Source: Pseudomonas hunanensis (lineage in GTDB: Bacteria; Pseudomonadota; Gammaproteobacteria; Pseudomonadales; Pseudomonadaceae). From it: a stretch of DNA of 64,000 nt. The translations under genes and the position numbers were made by a program. Where the stretch lies: positions 46,132-110,131 of the forward strand of contig NZ_QJRC01000100.1 of the NCBI RefSeq assembly GCF_013393325.1, written 5' to 3'. The notes below the pieces were generated by a model that had not been told where the DNA came from, did no database searches, and saw only the letters and a list, made by a program, of their open reading frames with translations. How positions within the stretch are numbered: position 1 is the first letter of the stretch; the number at the start of each line of letters is the position of its first letter. Below are positions 43,124-51,531 of this stretch, in pieces.

Positions 43124-44317
43124 ATGACCCTCGCCAATGACCCGATCGTTATCGTCAGCGCCGTGCGCACGCCCATGGGTGGGCTGCAGGGCGACCTCAA
43201 AAGCCTGACAGCGCCGCAACTGGGCAGCGCGGCCATTCGCGGCGCCGTGGAGCGCGCCGGCATCGACGCCGCCAGTGTCGAGCAAGTGTTGTTCGGCTGC
43301 GTGCTGCCGGCCGGGCAAGGCCAGGCCCCGGCGCGCCAGGCCGCGCTGGGCGCCGGGCTGGACAAGCACACCACCTGCACCACCCTGAACAAGATGTGTG
43401 GCTCGGGCATGCAAGCCGCGATCATGGCCCATGACTTGCTGCTGGCCGGCACTGCAGACGTGGTGGTAGCGGGGGGCATGGAAAGCATGACCAATGCCCC
43501 GTACCTGCTGGACAAAGCCCGTGGTGGTTACCGCATGGGCCACGGCAAGATCATCGACCATATGTTCATGGACGGCCTGGAAGACGCCTACGACAAAGGC
43601 CGCCTGATGGGTACCTTCGCTGAAGACTGCGCTCAGGCCAACGCCTTCAGCCGCGAAGCCCAGGACCAGTTCGCCATCGCCTCGCTGACCCGTGCCCAGG
43701 ACGCGATCAGCAGCGGCCGCTTTGCCGCCGAGATCGTGCCGGTGGAAGTCACCGAGGGCAAGGAAAAACGCGTGATCAAGGATGACGAGCAGCCGCCCAA
43801 GGCGCGCTTGGACAAGATCCCGCAGCTCAAGCCGGCGTTCCGTGAAGGTGGCACCGTGACGGCGGCCAACTCCAGTTCGATTTCCGACGGCGCTGCCGCG
43901 CTGGTGCTGATGCGCCGCTCCGAAGCTGACAAGCGCGGCCTCAAGCCCCTGGCAGTCATCCATGGCCATGCTGCCTTCGCCGACACCCCGGCGTTGTTCC
44001 CGACCGCGCCGATCGGGGCCATCGACAAACTGCTGAAACGCACCGGTTGGAACCTGGCAGAAGTCGACTTGTTCGAGATCAACGAGGCCTTTGCGGTGGT
44101 CACGCTGGCGGCCATGAAGCACCTCGACCTGCCCCACGAAAAGGTCAACATCCACGGCGGCGCCTGCGCACTCGGGCACCCGATTGGCGCTTCTGGCGCT
44201 CGCATCCTGGTAACCCTGTTGTCGGCCTTGCGCCAGAACAACCTGCGCCGAGGTGTGGCCGCCATCTGCATCGGCGGTGGCGAGGCCACGGCCATGGCTG
44301 TCGAATGCCTGTACTGA
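43124..44317 (+). CDS. fadAx: Acetyl-CoA acetyltransferase (thiolase)
   Basis: A 397-residue thiolase with the acyl-accepting cysteine in KMCGSGMQAA near residue 89, the conserved GGMESMTNAPYL, NEAFAVV, the histidine in GGACALGHPIGASGAR and the second cysteine in ICIGGGEATAM. It would cleave 3-ketoacyl-CoA to acetyl-CoA plus a shortened acyl-CoA (or propionyl-CoA from a 2-methyl substrate). AAGGAG lies ahead of the ATG. The symbol follows P. putida usage. Confidence 0.9.
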   Translation: MTLANDPIVIVSAVRTPMGGLQGDLKSLTAPQLGSAAIRGAVERAGIDAASVEQVLFGCVLPAGQGQAPARQAALGAGLDKHTTCTTLNKMCGSGMQAAIMAHDLLLAGTADVVVAGGMESMTNAPYLLDKARGGYRMGHGKIIDHMFMDGLEDAYDKGRLMGTFAEDCAQANAFSREAQDQFAIASLTRAQDAISSGRFAAEIVPVEVTEGKEKRVIKDDEQPPKARLDKIPQLKPAFREGGTVTAANSSSISDGAAALVLMRRSEADKRGLKPLAVIHGHAAFADTPALFPTAPIGAIDKLLKRTGWNLAEVDLFEINEAFAVVTLAAMKHLDLPHEKVNIHGGACALGHPIGASGARILVTLLSALRQNNLRRGVAAICIGGGEATAMAVECLY

Positions 44318-44325
44318 GGTGAACC

Positions 44326-45453
44326 ATGCTGGTAACTGACGAGCAACAACAGATAGCCGATGCGGTACGTACCTTCGCCCAGGAGCGCCTGAGACCGTTC
44401 GCCGAACAATGGGACAAGGAACATCGGTTCCCGAAAGAGGCCATTGACGAAATGGCCGAGCTGGGCCTGTTCGGCATGCTGGTGCCGGAGCAGTGGGGCG
44501 GCAGCGACACCGGTTATGTGGCCTATGCCATGGCCCTGGAAGAGATCGCCGCCGGTGATGGGGCCTGCTCGACCATCATGAGCGTGCACAACTCGGTCGG
44601 TTGCGTGCCGATCCTGCGTTTCGGCACCGAGCAGCAGAAAGCACGGTTTCTCACCCCGCTGGCCAGCGGTGCGATGCTCGGCGCCTTTGCCCTGACCGAA
44701 CCGCAGGCGGGCTCCGATGCCAGCAGCCTGAAGGCCCGTGCGCGTCTGGACGGTGACCACTATGTGCTCACTGGCAGCAAGCAGTTCATCACCTCCGGGC
44801 AGAACGCCGGGGTGGTGATCGTGTTTGCCGTGACCGACCCGGACGCCGGCAAGCGCGGGATCAGCGCCTTCATCGTGCCCACCGATTCGCCGGGCTACCA
44901 GGTGGCGCGGGTGGAGGACAAGCTCGGCCAGCATGCATCCGACACCTGCCAGATCGTCTTCGACAACGTGCGTGTGCCGGTGGTCAACCGCCTGGGTGCA
45001 GAAGGCGAGGGCTACAAGATAGCCTTGGCCAACCTTGAAGGTGGCCGCATCGGTATCGCCTCGCAGGCGGTTGGCATGGCCCGGGCCGCGTTCGAAGTGG
45101 CGCGCGACTACGCCAACGAGCGGCAAAGCTTCGGCAAGGCGTTGATCGAGCACCAGGCTGTGGCCTTCCGCCTGGCCGACATGGCGACGAAAATCGCCGT
45201 TGCCCGGCAGATGGTGCTGCACGCCGCCGCGCTGCGTGACGCCGGGCGCCCGGCGTTGGTGGAGGCGTCGATGGCCAAGCTTTTTGCCTCGGAAATGGCC
45301 GAAAAGGTCTGCTCGGATGCCTTGCAGACCCTGGGCGGTTATGGCTATCTGAGCGACTTCCCGCTGGAGCGGATCTACCGTGACGTTCGGGTTTGCCAGA
45401 TCTACGAAGGCACCAGCGACATTCAGCGCATGGTCATTGCGCGCAATCTTTGA
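44326..45453 (+). CDS. Acyl-CoA dehydrogenase (short/branched chain type)
   Basis: A 375-residue FAD flavoenzyme that forms the 2,3-double bond of an acyl-CoA and passes electrons to ETF. FAD-binding stretches include AFALTEPQAGSDASSLKARA and KQFITSGQNAG, and the catalytic glutamate lies in CQIYEGTSDIQRMV. The chain-length preference is probably short, because the C-terminal active-site layout follows butyryl- and methylbutyryl-CoA dehydrogenases. Spacing to the thiolase gene is 8 bases. Confidence 0.9.
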   Translation: MLVTDEQQQIADAVRTFAQERLRPFAEQWDKEHRFPKEAIDEMAELGLFGMLVPEQWGGSDTGYVAYAMALEEIAAGDGACSTIMSVHNSVGCVPILRFGTEQQKARFLTPLASGAMLGAFALTEPQAGSDASSLKARARLDGDHYVLTGSKQFITSGQNAGVVIVFAVTDPDAGKRGISAFIVPTDSPGYQVARVEDKLGQHASDTCQIVFDNVRVPVVNRLGAEGEGYKIALANLEGGRIGIASQAVGMARAAFEVARDYANERQSFGKALIEHQAVAFRLADMATKIAVARQMVLHAAALRDAGRPALVEASMAKLFASEMAEKVCSDALQTLGGYGYLSDFPLERIYRDVRVCQIYEGTSDIQRMVIARNL

Positions 45454-45466
45454 AGGAGCAGACTGC

Positions 45467-46240
45467 ATGGCATTCGAAACCATCCTGTTGGACATCCACG
45501 GCAAGGTCGGCCTGATCACCCTCAACCGCCCGCAAGCCCTCAATGCGCTGAACGCGCAGATTGTCGGCGAGATCAACCAGGCCCTTGACCAGCTCGAGCG
45601 TGACCCGAATATCGGTTGCGTGGTGCTGACAGGTTCGGCCAAGGCCTTTGCCGCTGGCGCCGACATCAAGGAAATGGCCGAACTGCAATACCCGCAGATC
45701 TACGTCGACGACCTGTTCAGCGATGCTGACCGCATTGCCAACCGGCGCAAGCCGATCATCGCTGCGGTCTCCGGCTTCGCGCTGGGCGGCGGCTGCGAGT
45801 TGGCGATGATGTGTGACTTTATCCTCGCCGCCGACAACGCCAAGTTCGGTCAACCGGAAATCAACCTTGGCGTGTTGCCGGGCATGGGCGGTACCCAGCG
45901 TCTGACCCGTGCCGTGGGTAAGGCCAAGGCCATGGAACTGTGCCTGACTGGCCGCCTGATGGGGGCTGAAGAGGCTGAGCGGGCTGGCTTGGTGGCGCGA
46001 ATCGTGCCGCAGGCGGAGTTGCTGGAAGAGGCGCTTAAGGTGGCTGCGACCATTGCCAGCAAATCGATCCCGGTGAGCATGATGGTCAAGGAGAGCGTTA
46101 ACCGAGCGTTTGAAGTTACCCTCAGCGAGGGCGTGCGCTTTGAACGCCGGGTCTTCCATGCGGCTTTCTCCACTGAAGACCAGAAAGAAGGCATGGCCGC
46201 CTTCATCGCCAAGCGCGAGGCGCAGTTCAAGGACCGTTGA
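45467..46240 (+). CDS. Enoyl-CoA hydratase
   Basis: A 257-residue crotonase-fold enzyme. The oxyanion-hole segment is AFAAGADIKEMAEL and the two catalytic glutamates are in GGGCELAMMCDF and FGQPEINLGVLPGMGG. It hydrates the product of the acyl-CoA dehydrogenase and closes the operon. AAGGAG precedes the ATG at 45467; an in-frame open stretch upstream belongs to the previous gene. Confidence 0.92.
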   Translation: MAFETILLDIHGKVGLITLNRPQALNALNAQIVGEINQALDQLERDPNIGCVVLTGSAKAFAAGADIKEMAELQYPQIYVDDLFSDADRIANRRKPIIAAVSGFALGGGCELAMMCDFILAADNAKFGQPEINLGVLPGMGGTQRLTRAVGKAKAMELCLTGRLMGAEEAERAGLVARIVPQAELLEEALKVAATIASKSIPVSMMVKESVNRAFEVTLSEGVRFERRVFHAAFSTEDQKEGMAAFIAKREAQFKDR

Positions 46241-46574
46241 TGCCAGCTGGGAATTTGGGCTGGGCCTCCAGGTGCATGCCTTGAGAGGTCTGGTCGCTGT
46301 GAGATCGAGCGCCGGGCGGGTGGCGCTCGATCTCATGGGCGCTGAAAAGGTTGTGGCGAGCCTCCCAAGACCAGCCATCCCTGCACCGACCGGCGGATTG
46401 TAAGCACTGGAAGCAAATTCGCACCCATTTGCAGTTGCTCCACGCGACGTGGCGCCTTAGACTGCCGCCCCCTGTAAAAGAGTGCCGGTTGGCGCTTGAA
46501 GAATTCCGCTGCCGATGCCAAGGCGTCGGCGGCACATGAATCGCCCAAATGCACATTTTTTCATAGAGAAATCG
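46241..46574. other. Intergenic region between beta-oxidation operon and DksA-like gene
   Basis: This 334-base gap holds no convincing gene. Its main feature is a 14-pair perfect inverted repeat at 46300-46335, annotated separately. The right half should hold the promoter of the DksA-like gene; I do not see a clear -35/-10 pair or a Zur-type palindrome. Confidence 0.6.
46300..46335. repeat. Long perfect hairpin after the beta-oxidation operon
   Basis: TGAGATCGAGCGCC (46300-46313) and GGCGCTCGATCTCA (46322-46335) are perfect complements, with an 8-base loop. No T tract follows, so a classical terminator is not certain. It differs from the REP unit found elsewhere in the window. It could still slow or end transcription of the operon, or be a separate repeat family. 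Confidence 0.75.
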
Positions 46575-46979
46575 ATGACCAAGGAACAGTTGCTGGCCAT
46601 GTCGGCCGATGACTACATGAACGCCGACCAGCTGGCCTTCTTCACTGAGCTGCTGCAGGCGATGAAAGTCGAAACCCATGAACGCATCGAGCTCAGCCGC
46701 ACCACCATCGAAGGCCTTGACACCCCGTCGGACCCTGCCGACGTGGCTTCGGTCGAAGAAGAACGTAGCTGGCTGGTAAATGCCATCGACCGCGACCAAC
46801 GCCTGCTGCCACAGCTGGAAATGGCCCTGGACCGCATTACCGACGAAAGCTTCGGCTGGTGCGATGACAGTGGTGAGCCAATCGGCCTGAAACGCCTGCT
46901 GATCAGCCCGACCACCAAGTACTGCATCGAAGCCCAGGAGCGCCACGAGCAGCTCGACCGCCACCAGCGCCAGGTATAA
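46575..46979 (+). CDS. DksA/TraR family protein lacking a full zinc finger (DksA2-like)
   Basis: A 134-residue protein with the DksA coiled-coil and acidic tip region (LDTPSDPADVASVEEE, containing the conserved DxxDxA-type tip). Of the four zinc-finger positions only two cysteines remain: GWCDDSG has C-x2-S and PTTKYC has T-x2-C. P. aeruginosa DksA2 is a known paralogue that works without zinc and replaces DksA under zinc shortage; this protein fits that type. The ATG at 46575 is the last methionine before the conserved part. A terminator follows. Confidence 0.83.
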   Translation: MTKEQLLAMSADDYMNADQLAFFTELLQAMKVETHERIELSRTTIEGLDTPSDPADVASVEEERSWLVNAIDRDQRLLPQLEMALDRITDESFGWCDDSGEPIGLKRLLISPTTKYCIEAQERHEQLDRHQRQV

Positions 46980-46993
46980 CCCGCGCCAGGTGC

Positions 46994-47025
46994 AAAGCCC
47001 CACGGAGCGATCCCTGGGGCTTTTT
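46994..47025 (+). terminator. Rho-independent terminator after DksA-like gene
   Basis: AAAGCCCCA pairs with TGGGGCTTT across a loop, and the 3' arm runs into TTTTT. It begins 15 bases past the stop codon of the DksA-like gene. Confidence 0.85.
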
Positions 47026-47156
47026 GCGCTTGTCGTCGCCGCCGTTTTTGTTGCGCCATAAGAAACACTGCTGTACTGGCATGCGCTGTTTTCTCTTCGC
47101 AGGCAGGCGTATCATGGCCTTATCGTTAGGGTGCTAATTAAATTCCGGAGGGAATG

Positions 47157-47351
47157 ATGAATAGCCGAGTCGATGTAGCCGTGATGATTGGTTCGGGTGT
47201 GCCGGCCACCCTGCAGGCACTGGGTAAGCGCATTTGCTGGGTGGTGCTGGTCAATGGCGAGCGCCGTGGCACCGCGTTTGCCACGCGTGAAGAAGCGCTG
47301 GAGTGCCAGGCTGCCTGGCAGCAGCAGCTGAAGAAGGGGTTGGCAGCCTGA
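47157..47351 (+). CDS. Small hypothetical protein
   Basis: A 64-residue protein with a hydrophobic strand (RICWVVLVNGERRGTAF) and an amphipathic C-terminal helix. I do not recognise a family. GGAGGG lies 4 bases upstream of the ATG at 47157; the ATG immediately before it (47154) is too close to that site. The compact fold and good ribosome-binding site support it as real. Confidence 0.7.
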   Translation: MNSRVDVAVMIGSGVPATLQALGKRICWVVLVNGERRGTAFATREEALECQAAWQQQLKKGLAA

Positions 47352-47696
47352 AAATGTTTATTGCCTCTCGACGTGTTTCAGTGTTTTCGGGCATATTTGT
47401 CCTACAGTAATGCGCACATGGATGCCAGGGCTTGTTTTCTTGCAGGCTCACTCCCATGGTTGCGTTTTCTGGCGAGTGATCTCAGGCATCACACTTCCCT
47501 AACCGGGGATGAGCCAAAGGCCTTCGGTTGAAGGCGAATCTGGCAGACCAGAGTAAAGATTCCTGCACGCTGCATCGTCAGCGAGCACAGACATTTCGCA
47601 TATCGCTTTATTACTCTTTTCGCCTATCGATAAGAAGTGGCCGTGCCTCCCCGAGCTTGGGAGAGGGCGGGTTGTAACCGGTTGAGGATTACTTCA
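47352..47696 (+). other. Long intergenic region, possible leader or small RNA
   Basis: This 345-base stretch has no plausible reading frame. A hairpin GCCTTC-ggtt-GAAGGC lies at 47520-47535. There are no CA-repeat (AACAACAA) motifs of CrcZ and no GGA-rich loops of RsmY/RsmZ. It may be the long untranslated leader of the next gene or an unlisted small RNA. Beyond the hairpin I see nothing definite. Confidence 0.4.
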
Positions 47697-48167
47697 TTGG
47701 CAGTCAGCACACTTGATACTCATGCGTTGTTCGCCTTGGGCGACTTGCGCGGTAAATTGGCCCAACTGTTCCAGGGTCGCTTCATCTATGTCACCGAACA
47801 GAATCCCGAAGGCCTGTACATGGCCGAAATCGACACCGAAAGTGCACTGGTGGTCGATGACAAACAGCGCCTTGAGCTGAAAGTCGGCGACCACTTCCGC
47901 GCTGCCGTATTGCCCAGCCGCGAAGGCGGCAAGCTGGAAATGCGCTTTCGCGAAATAAAGTTGAATGTGTATGGCGTGGGCGATTACGCCTTCGTTTCGG
48001 TGCCGGAAGGCGATGGGATCGTGTTTCGGGAAGGGCATGGCGTGATGCTGGTGTTCGCCGCGCAGCAACAAGTGCAGGAAGGCCTGGGCAAGTTGCTCAA
48101 AGCGGTGACCGGCAAAGTTGCCAAGTGGCGCAAGGGTGAACTGACCACGTTCAAGGCCAGTGAATGA
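47697..48167 (+). CDS. Conserved hypothetical protein, beta-rich
   Basis: A predicted 156-residue cytoplasmic protein with alternating beta strands (LFQGRFIYVTEQNPEGLYMA, KLEMRFREIKLNVYGVG) and a C-terminal basic helix. No function is recognised. The start is uncertain: TTG at 47697 with GAGG 12 bases upstream is my choice, because the open frame before it lacks protein-like text. The stop overlaps the start of the next gene, so the two are coupled. Confidence 0.6.
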   Translation: MAVSTLDTHALFALGDLRGKLAQLFQGRFIYVTEQNPEGLYMAEIDTESALVVDDKQRLELKVGDHFRAAVLPSREGGKLEMRFREIKLNVYGVGDYAFVSVPEGDGIVFREGHGVMLVFAAQQQVQEGLGKLLKAVTGKVAKWRKGELTTFKASE

Positions 48168-48376
48168 CCGACGCTGACGACGGTCCTGCCTCGCGGTCCG
48201 AGTTTCATCGGCAGCACCAAGCACATGCCGTGGCCGAGGCCGAACGCATGCTGGCCAAGCGCGAGGAGCTGAAAGGCACCTGGTTGAACTGGGTGGCGGC
48301 TGAGCTCTATGGCCTCAGCCCGCCGCCATATGCCGCCATGGTTCGGCGCGAGTTGCAGCGCCTCAGCCAAGGCTGA
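48164..48376 (+). CDS. Small hypothetical protein, paralogue of the 7204-7467 product
   Basis: A 70-residue protein starting in an ATGA overlap with the previous gene. Its C-terminal half (GTWLNWVAAELYGLSPPPYA, then AMVRRELQRL) mirrors GKWAEWVRAELDAMTPPEYA and SMVRSEVNKL of the protein at 7204-7467. The family is unknown. It is convergent with the Mrp operon, 12 bases from its last gene. Confidence 0.72.
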   Translation: MTDADDGPASRSEFHRQHQAHAVAEAERMLAKREELKGTWLNWVAAELYGLSPPPYAAMVRRELQRLSQG

Positions 48377-48388
48377 GGCGGCAACCCT

Positions 48389-48754
48389 TCAGTTACCTCG
48401 GTCGCTGCCGCTGCTGACCTCTTCAGGAACCGGCTCTTTCGACATGCGCTTGCGGAACAGCGCCGCCCGCGCCAGCAGTAGCGTGGTGACCGGCACGGTG
48501 ATCGACAGCAGTATCGGGATCAGCCAGGCATGCAGCACCGGGGCGTCCTTGAGCCACGAGAAATAGATGATCGAGGCCAGTGCCACGCACCAGGCGCCAA
48601 TGGTCGAGGCCAGTGCGGGCGGGTGCATACGTTGGAAGTAGTCTTTCAGGCGCACCAGGCCTATCGCACCGATCAGGGCGAACAGGCTGCCGGTCAGCAG
48701 CAGCGCGGCGGTGACCAGTTCCAGCCAAAACGGCAGTACCAGGGTTTCAGTCAT
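48389..48754 (-). CDS. mrpG: Mrp Na+/H+ antiporter subunit G
   Basis: A 121-residue membrane protein with three transmembrane segments and the MnhG/PhaG hallmark GAIGLVRLKDYFQRMHPPAL. It is the last gene of the operon and starts in an ATGA overlap with subunit F. The C-terminus is hydrophilic and charged. Confidence 0.92.
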   Translation of the reverse strand: MTETLVLPFWLELVTAALLLTGSLFALIGAIGLVRLKDYFQRMHPPALASTIGAWCVALASIIYFSWLKDAPVLHAWLIPILLSITVPVTTLLLARAALFRKRMSKEPVPEEVSSGSDRGN

Positions 48755-49029
48755 TCGATCACCTCACCGCGCAGCAGGAACTTGGCCAGGGCAAACGAGC
48801 CGACGAAGCCGAACAGCGCAATCAGCAGGGCACCCTCGAAATAGGTGTCACTGGCATAGCGGATACCCAGCACCAGCATGGTCAGCATGGCCAGGATGTA
48901 CAGGTAGTCCAGCGCCAGCACACGGTCCTGGGCGGATGGGCCACGGAACAGCCGGATCAGCGCCAGGCCCATGGCCAGGGCGAAGATGAACAGGCTGGCG
49001 AGAACAGCATTGGCGAGCAGGCCTGTCAT
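48751..49029 (-). CDS. mrpF: Mrp Na+/H+ antiporter subunit F
   Basis: A 92-residue membrane protein with three helices and the conserved RLFRGPSAQDRVLALDYL of MnhF/PhaF, including the functionally important Asp. ATGA overlaps join it to E upstream and G downstream. Confidence 0.92.
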   Translation of the reverse strand: MTGLLANAVLASLFIFALAMGLALIRLFRGPSAQDRVLALDYLYILAMLTMLVLGIRYASDTYFEGALLIALFGFVGSFALAKFLLRGEVIE

Positions 49030-49514
49030 TGGAAAATCTCCATCAGCGGGCGTTCGTAGGTGTCCTTGAAGTGTTGGATGAAGGCCGCTTCATCCTCCAG
49101 GTCGAACACGTGCAGCAGCAAGACACTGCGGTCCAGCGCCAGTTCGGACCAGACGGTGCCCGGTACCACCGTGGTAATCATCGACAGCGCTGCCAGGCCG
49201 TGCGCGTCGCGCAGTGCCAGCGGTATGTGGACGAACGCGGAGCGTGGAGGCTGCTTGCCGGCACGCAGCACGCCACGAGCAACCAGCAGGTTGGAGATGA
49301 TTACATCCAGGCCGACCCGGGCGATCAGCCTGGCGATGACCAGTGGCCGGCGTACGTGGGCATGCTGCGGACGCAGGGGCGCCATCAGCAGCGGCGCCAG
49401 CACGCCGAGTGCGGCGCCTAGCAGCAGGTTGCCAGGGCTTACCGAGAGGTTCAGCAACAGCCACAGGCCGAACAGCGAGACTGACAGCAGTGGGGCGGGG
49501 AACAGTCGGTTCAT
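49026..49514 (-). CDS. mrpE: Mrp Na+/H+ antiporter subunit E
   Basis: A 162-residue subunit with N-terminal membrane helices (SLFGLWLLLNLSVSPGNLLL) and the conserved cytosolic end ALSMITTVVPGTVWSELALD of MnhE. The start at 49514 overlaps the stop of subunit D; the longer open frame upstream lies inside the D gene. Confidence 0.92.
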   Translation of the reverse strand: MNRLFPAPLLSVSLFGLWLLLNLSVSPGNLLLGAALGVLAPLLMAPLRPQHAHVRRPLVIARLIARVGLDVIISNLLVARGVLRAGKQPPRSAFVHIPLALRDAHGLAALSMITTVVPGTVWSELALDRSVLLLHVFDLEDEAAFIQHFKDTYERPLMEIFQ

Positions 49515-51190
49515 GGCTGCACCTGTACGTCGAGCGTGGTGGGGCCAGGAATCGGCCGGGCGGCCATCACGGCTTCGATATAGGCGTCCGGGGCCTGCAG
49601 GCTGGCAGCTGTGTCCTGGGTGTAGCGCAGCAACGGCTCGGCCTTGAGGCTGAGTATGATGCACAGGCCGAGCAGGATGACGATCGGCAGGCACTCATAG
49701 CGGCGCAGTACCGGCGAGGGCCGTTCTTCGGGTTTCCAGAAACGCTGGATGCCAACGCGGCCGAAGGCGATCAGCGAGGCCAAACCGGAGAGGATCAGCA
49801 AGGCCACGAGACCCCAGCCGGCCACACTCAGCGGCTGTTCGGCGGGCACGCCGAGGCCCAGTGGGTTGAATAGCGCGCTGATAAGGTTGAGCTTGGCGAC
49901 AAAACCCGACAGCGGCGGCATGCCGATGATCAGCAGCGCACAAGCGATGAAGCTGAGGCCGAGGAAGGCCATGGTCCACGGGATGATCTGGCCGATCACC
50001 GCCTTCTGCTCATCGTCGAGGTTGATGCCTTTGGGCGGGTGCAGCGATTCCAGCGGTGGGGGCATGGCGTCTTCTTCTTCGTCCAGCGGTGCTTCATTGG
50101 CCGAGCGCGAACGCTCGACCAGTTCAGCGAGCAGGAACAGTGCGCACAGCGCGAGGGTCGAGTTGACCAGATAGAACAACGCCGCGCCGGTCAGCGCCGA
50201 CTGGGCAAAGCCGACGGCGCCGAGCAGGGTGCCGGCCGAGACCAGTATGCTCAGGGCCGCCATGCGCTCCAGGCGCTGTGCGGCAAGGATCGATACTGCT
50301 GCCACCGCCAGAGTGACCAGGCCGCCGTACACCAGCCACTCGCCGCCGAAATGCGCCGAGGCTCCGGCCTGCCCGGAGAACAGCAGCGTCCACAGGCGCA
50401 GCACGGCGTACAGGCCGACTTTGGTCATGATGGCGAACAGCGCAGCCACCGGCGCACTGGCCGAGGCGTAGGCTGGCACCAGCCAGAAGTTCAGCGGCCA
50501 GATACCGGCCTTGACCAAGAAGGCCATGGCCAGGATTGCCGCGCCGGCATGCAGCAGGCCACGGTCGGCCTCCGGTACCAGTGGAATCTTCAGTGCCAGA
50601 TCGGCCATGTTCAAGGTACCGGTCACGCCATACAGCATTGCTGCGCCGATCAGGAACAACGATGAGGCGAACAGGTTGATGGCGATGTAGTGCAGGCCGG
50701 CGCGCACCCGAGCGCGACCCGAGCCATGCAGCAGCAGGCCATAGGAGGCGGCCAGCAGCACTTCGAAGAACACGAACAGGTTGAACAGGTCGGCGGTGAG
50801 GAAGGCCCCGTACAGGCCCATCAGCTGGATCTGGAACAGCGCATGGAAGCTGGCCCCGGCGCCGTCCCAGCGGGCACGGGCAAACAGTAGCGCACTGAAA
50901 CCGATGACCCCGGTCAGGGTCAGCAAGAGCGCAGACAAGTGGTCCACCACCAGCACGATGCCGAATGGCGCCGGCCAGTTACCCGGCAGGTACACGCCTA
51001 TCGACTCTGCCTGGCCCTGGGTCCGCACCCACAGCAGCAGAGAGACCGCGATGACCAGGCCGGCGAAGGTTGACAGCAGGTTCAGCCTGGCCTTGATATG
51101 CCTGTGCTTTTCACCCAGCAGCAACATCACCGATGCAGTAATCAGCGGCAGCAGAATGGGGGCGACGATCAGTTGACTCATGCCACTCAT
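49511..51190 (-). CDS. mrpD: Mrp Na+/H+ antiporter subunit D
   Basis: A 559-residue NuoM/NuoN-like proton-channel subunit with about 14 membrane helices. Conserved parts are VDHLSALLLTLTG, LFVFFEVLLAASYGLLLHG with the essential Glu, and FLVKAGIWPLNFWLVPAYAS with the channel Lys. A charged loop after residue 360 (ANEAPLDEEEDAMPPPLES) is a hydrophilic insert of Pseudomonas D subunits. The start overlaps the C gene by ATGA. Confidence 0.94.
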   Translation of the reverse strand: MSGMSQLIVAPILLPLITASVMLLLGEKHRHIKARLNLLSTFAGLVIAVSLLLWVRTQGQAESIGVYLPGNWPAPFGIVLVVDHLSALLLTLTGVIGFSALLFARARWDGAGASFHALFQIQLMGLYGAFLTADLFNLFVFFEVLLAASYGLLLHGSGRARVRAGLHYIAINLFASSLFLIGAAMLYGVTGTLNMADLALKIPLVPEADRGLLHAGAAILAMAFLVKAGIWPLNFWLVPAYASASAPVAALFAIMTKVGLYAVLRLWTLLFSGQAGASAHFGGEWLVYGGLVTLAVAAVSILAAQRLERMAALSILVSAGTLLGAVGFAQSALTGAALFYLVNSTLALCALFLLAELVERSRSANEAPLDEEEDAMPPPLESLHPPKGINLDDEQKAVIGQIIPWTMAFLGLSFIACALLIIGMPPLSGFVAKLNLISALFNPLGLGVPAEQPLSVAGWGLVALLILSGLASLIAFGRVGIQRFWKPEERPSPVLRRYECLPIVILLGLCIILSLKAEPLLRYTQDTAASLQAPDAYIEAVMAARPIPGPTTLDVQVQP

Positions 51191-51531
51191 TCGTCACGCT
51201 CCCGGCCATCCACGTGGTCGGTACCAGTCAGGCCACGCGAGGCCAGCAGCACCACCAGAAACAGCGCAGTCATGGCGAAACTGATGACGATGGCGGTTAA
51301 CACCAGCGCCTGCGGCAGTGGGTCGGTGTAATGCAGCAGGTCCTGAGTGACGCCGTCCTTGATGATCGGCTCCTTGCCAATGAACAGGCTGCCCATGCTG
51401 AAAATGAACAGGTTGACCCCGTAAGACAGCAGGCACAGGCCCATGATTACCTGGTAGGTACGCGGGCGCAGGATCAGCCACACCCCCGAGGCGGCCAGCA
51501 CGCCGATGGCGACTGCAATCACTTCTTCCAT
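51187..51531 (-). CDS. mrpC: Mrp Na+/H+ antiporter subunit C
   Basis: A 114-residue NuoK-like subunit with three membrane helices. The middle helix region QVIMGLCLLSYGVNLFIFS is typical of MnhC, as is DPLPQALVLTAIVISFAMTA. It overlaps both neighbours by ATGA. Confidence 0.94.
   Translation of the reverse strand: MEEVIAVAIGVLAASGVWLILRPRTYQVIMGLCLLSYGVNLFIFSMGSLFIGKEPIIKDGVTQDLLHYTDPLPQALVLTAIVISFAMTALFLVVLLASRGLTGTDHVDGRERDE

Noticed and set aside
43633..45669. A 678-codon minus-strand frame across thiolase and acyl-CoA dehydrogenase genes
   Set aside because: It runs antisense over two conserved enzyme genes and shows no protein-like composition.
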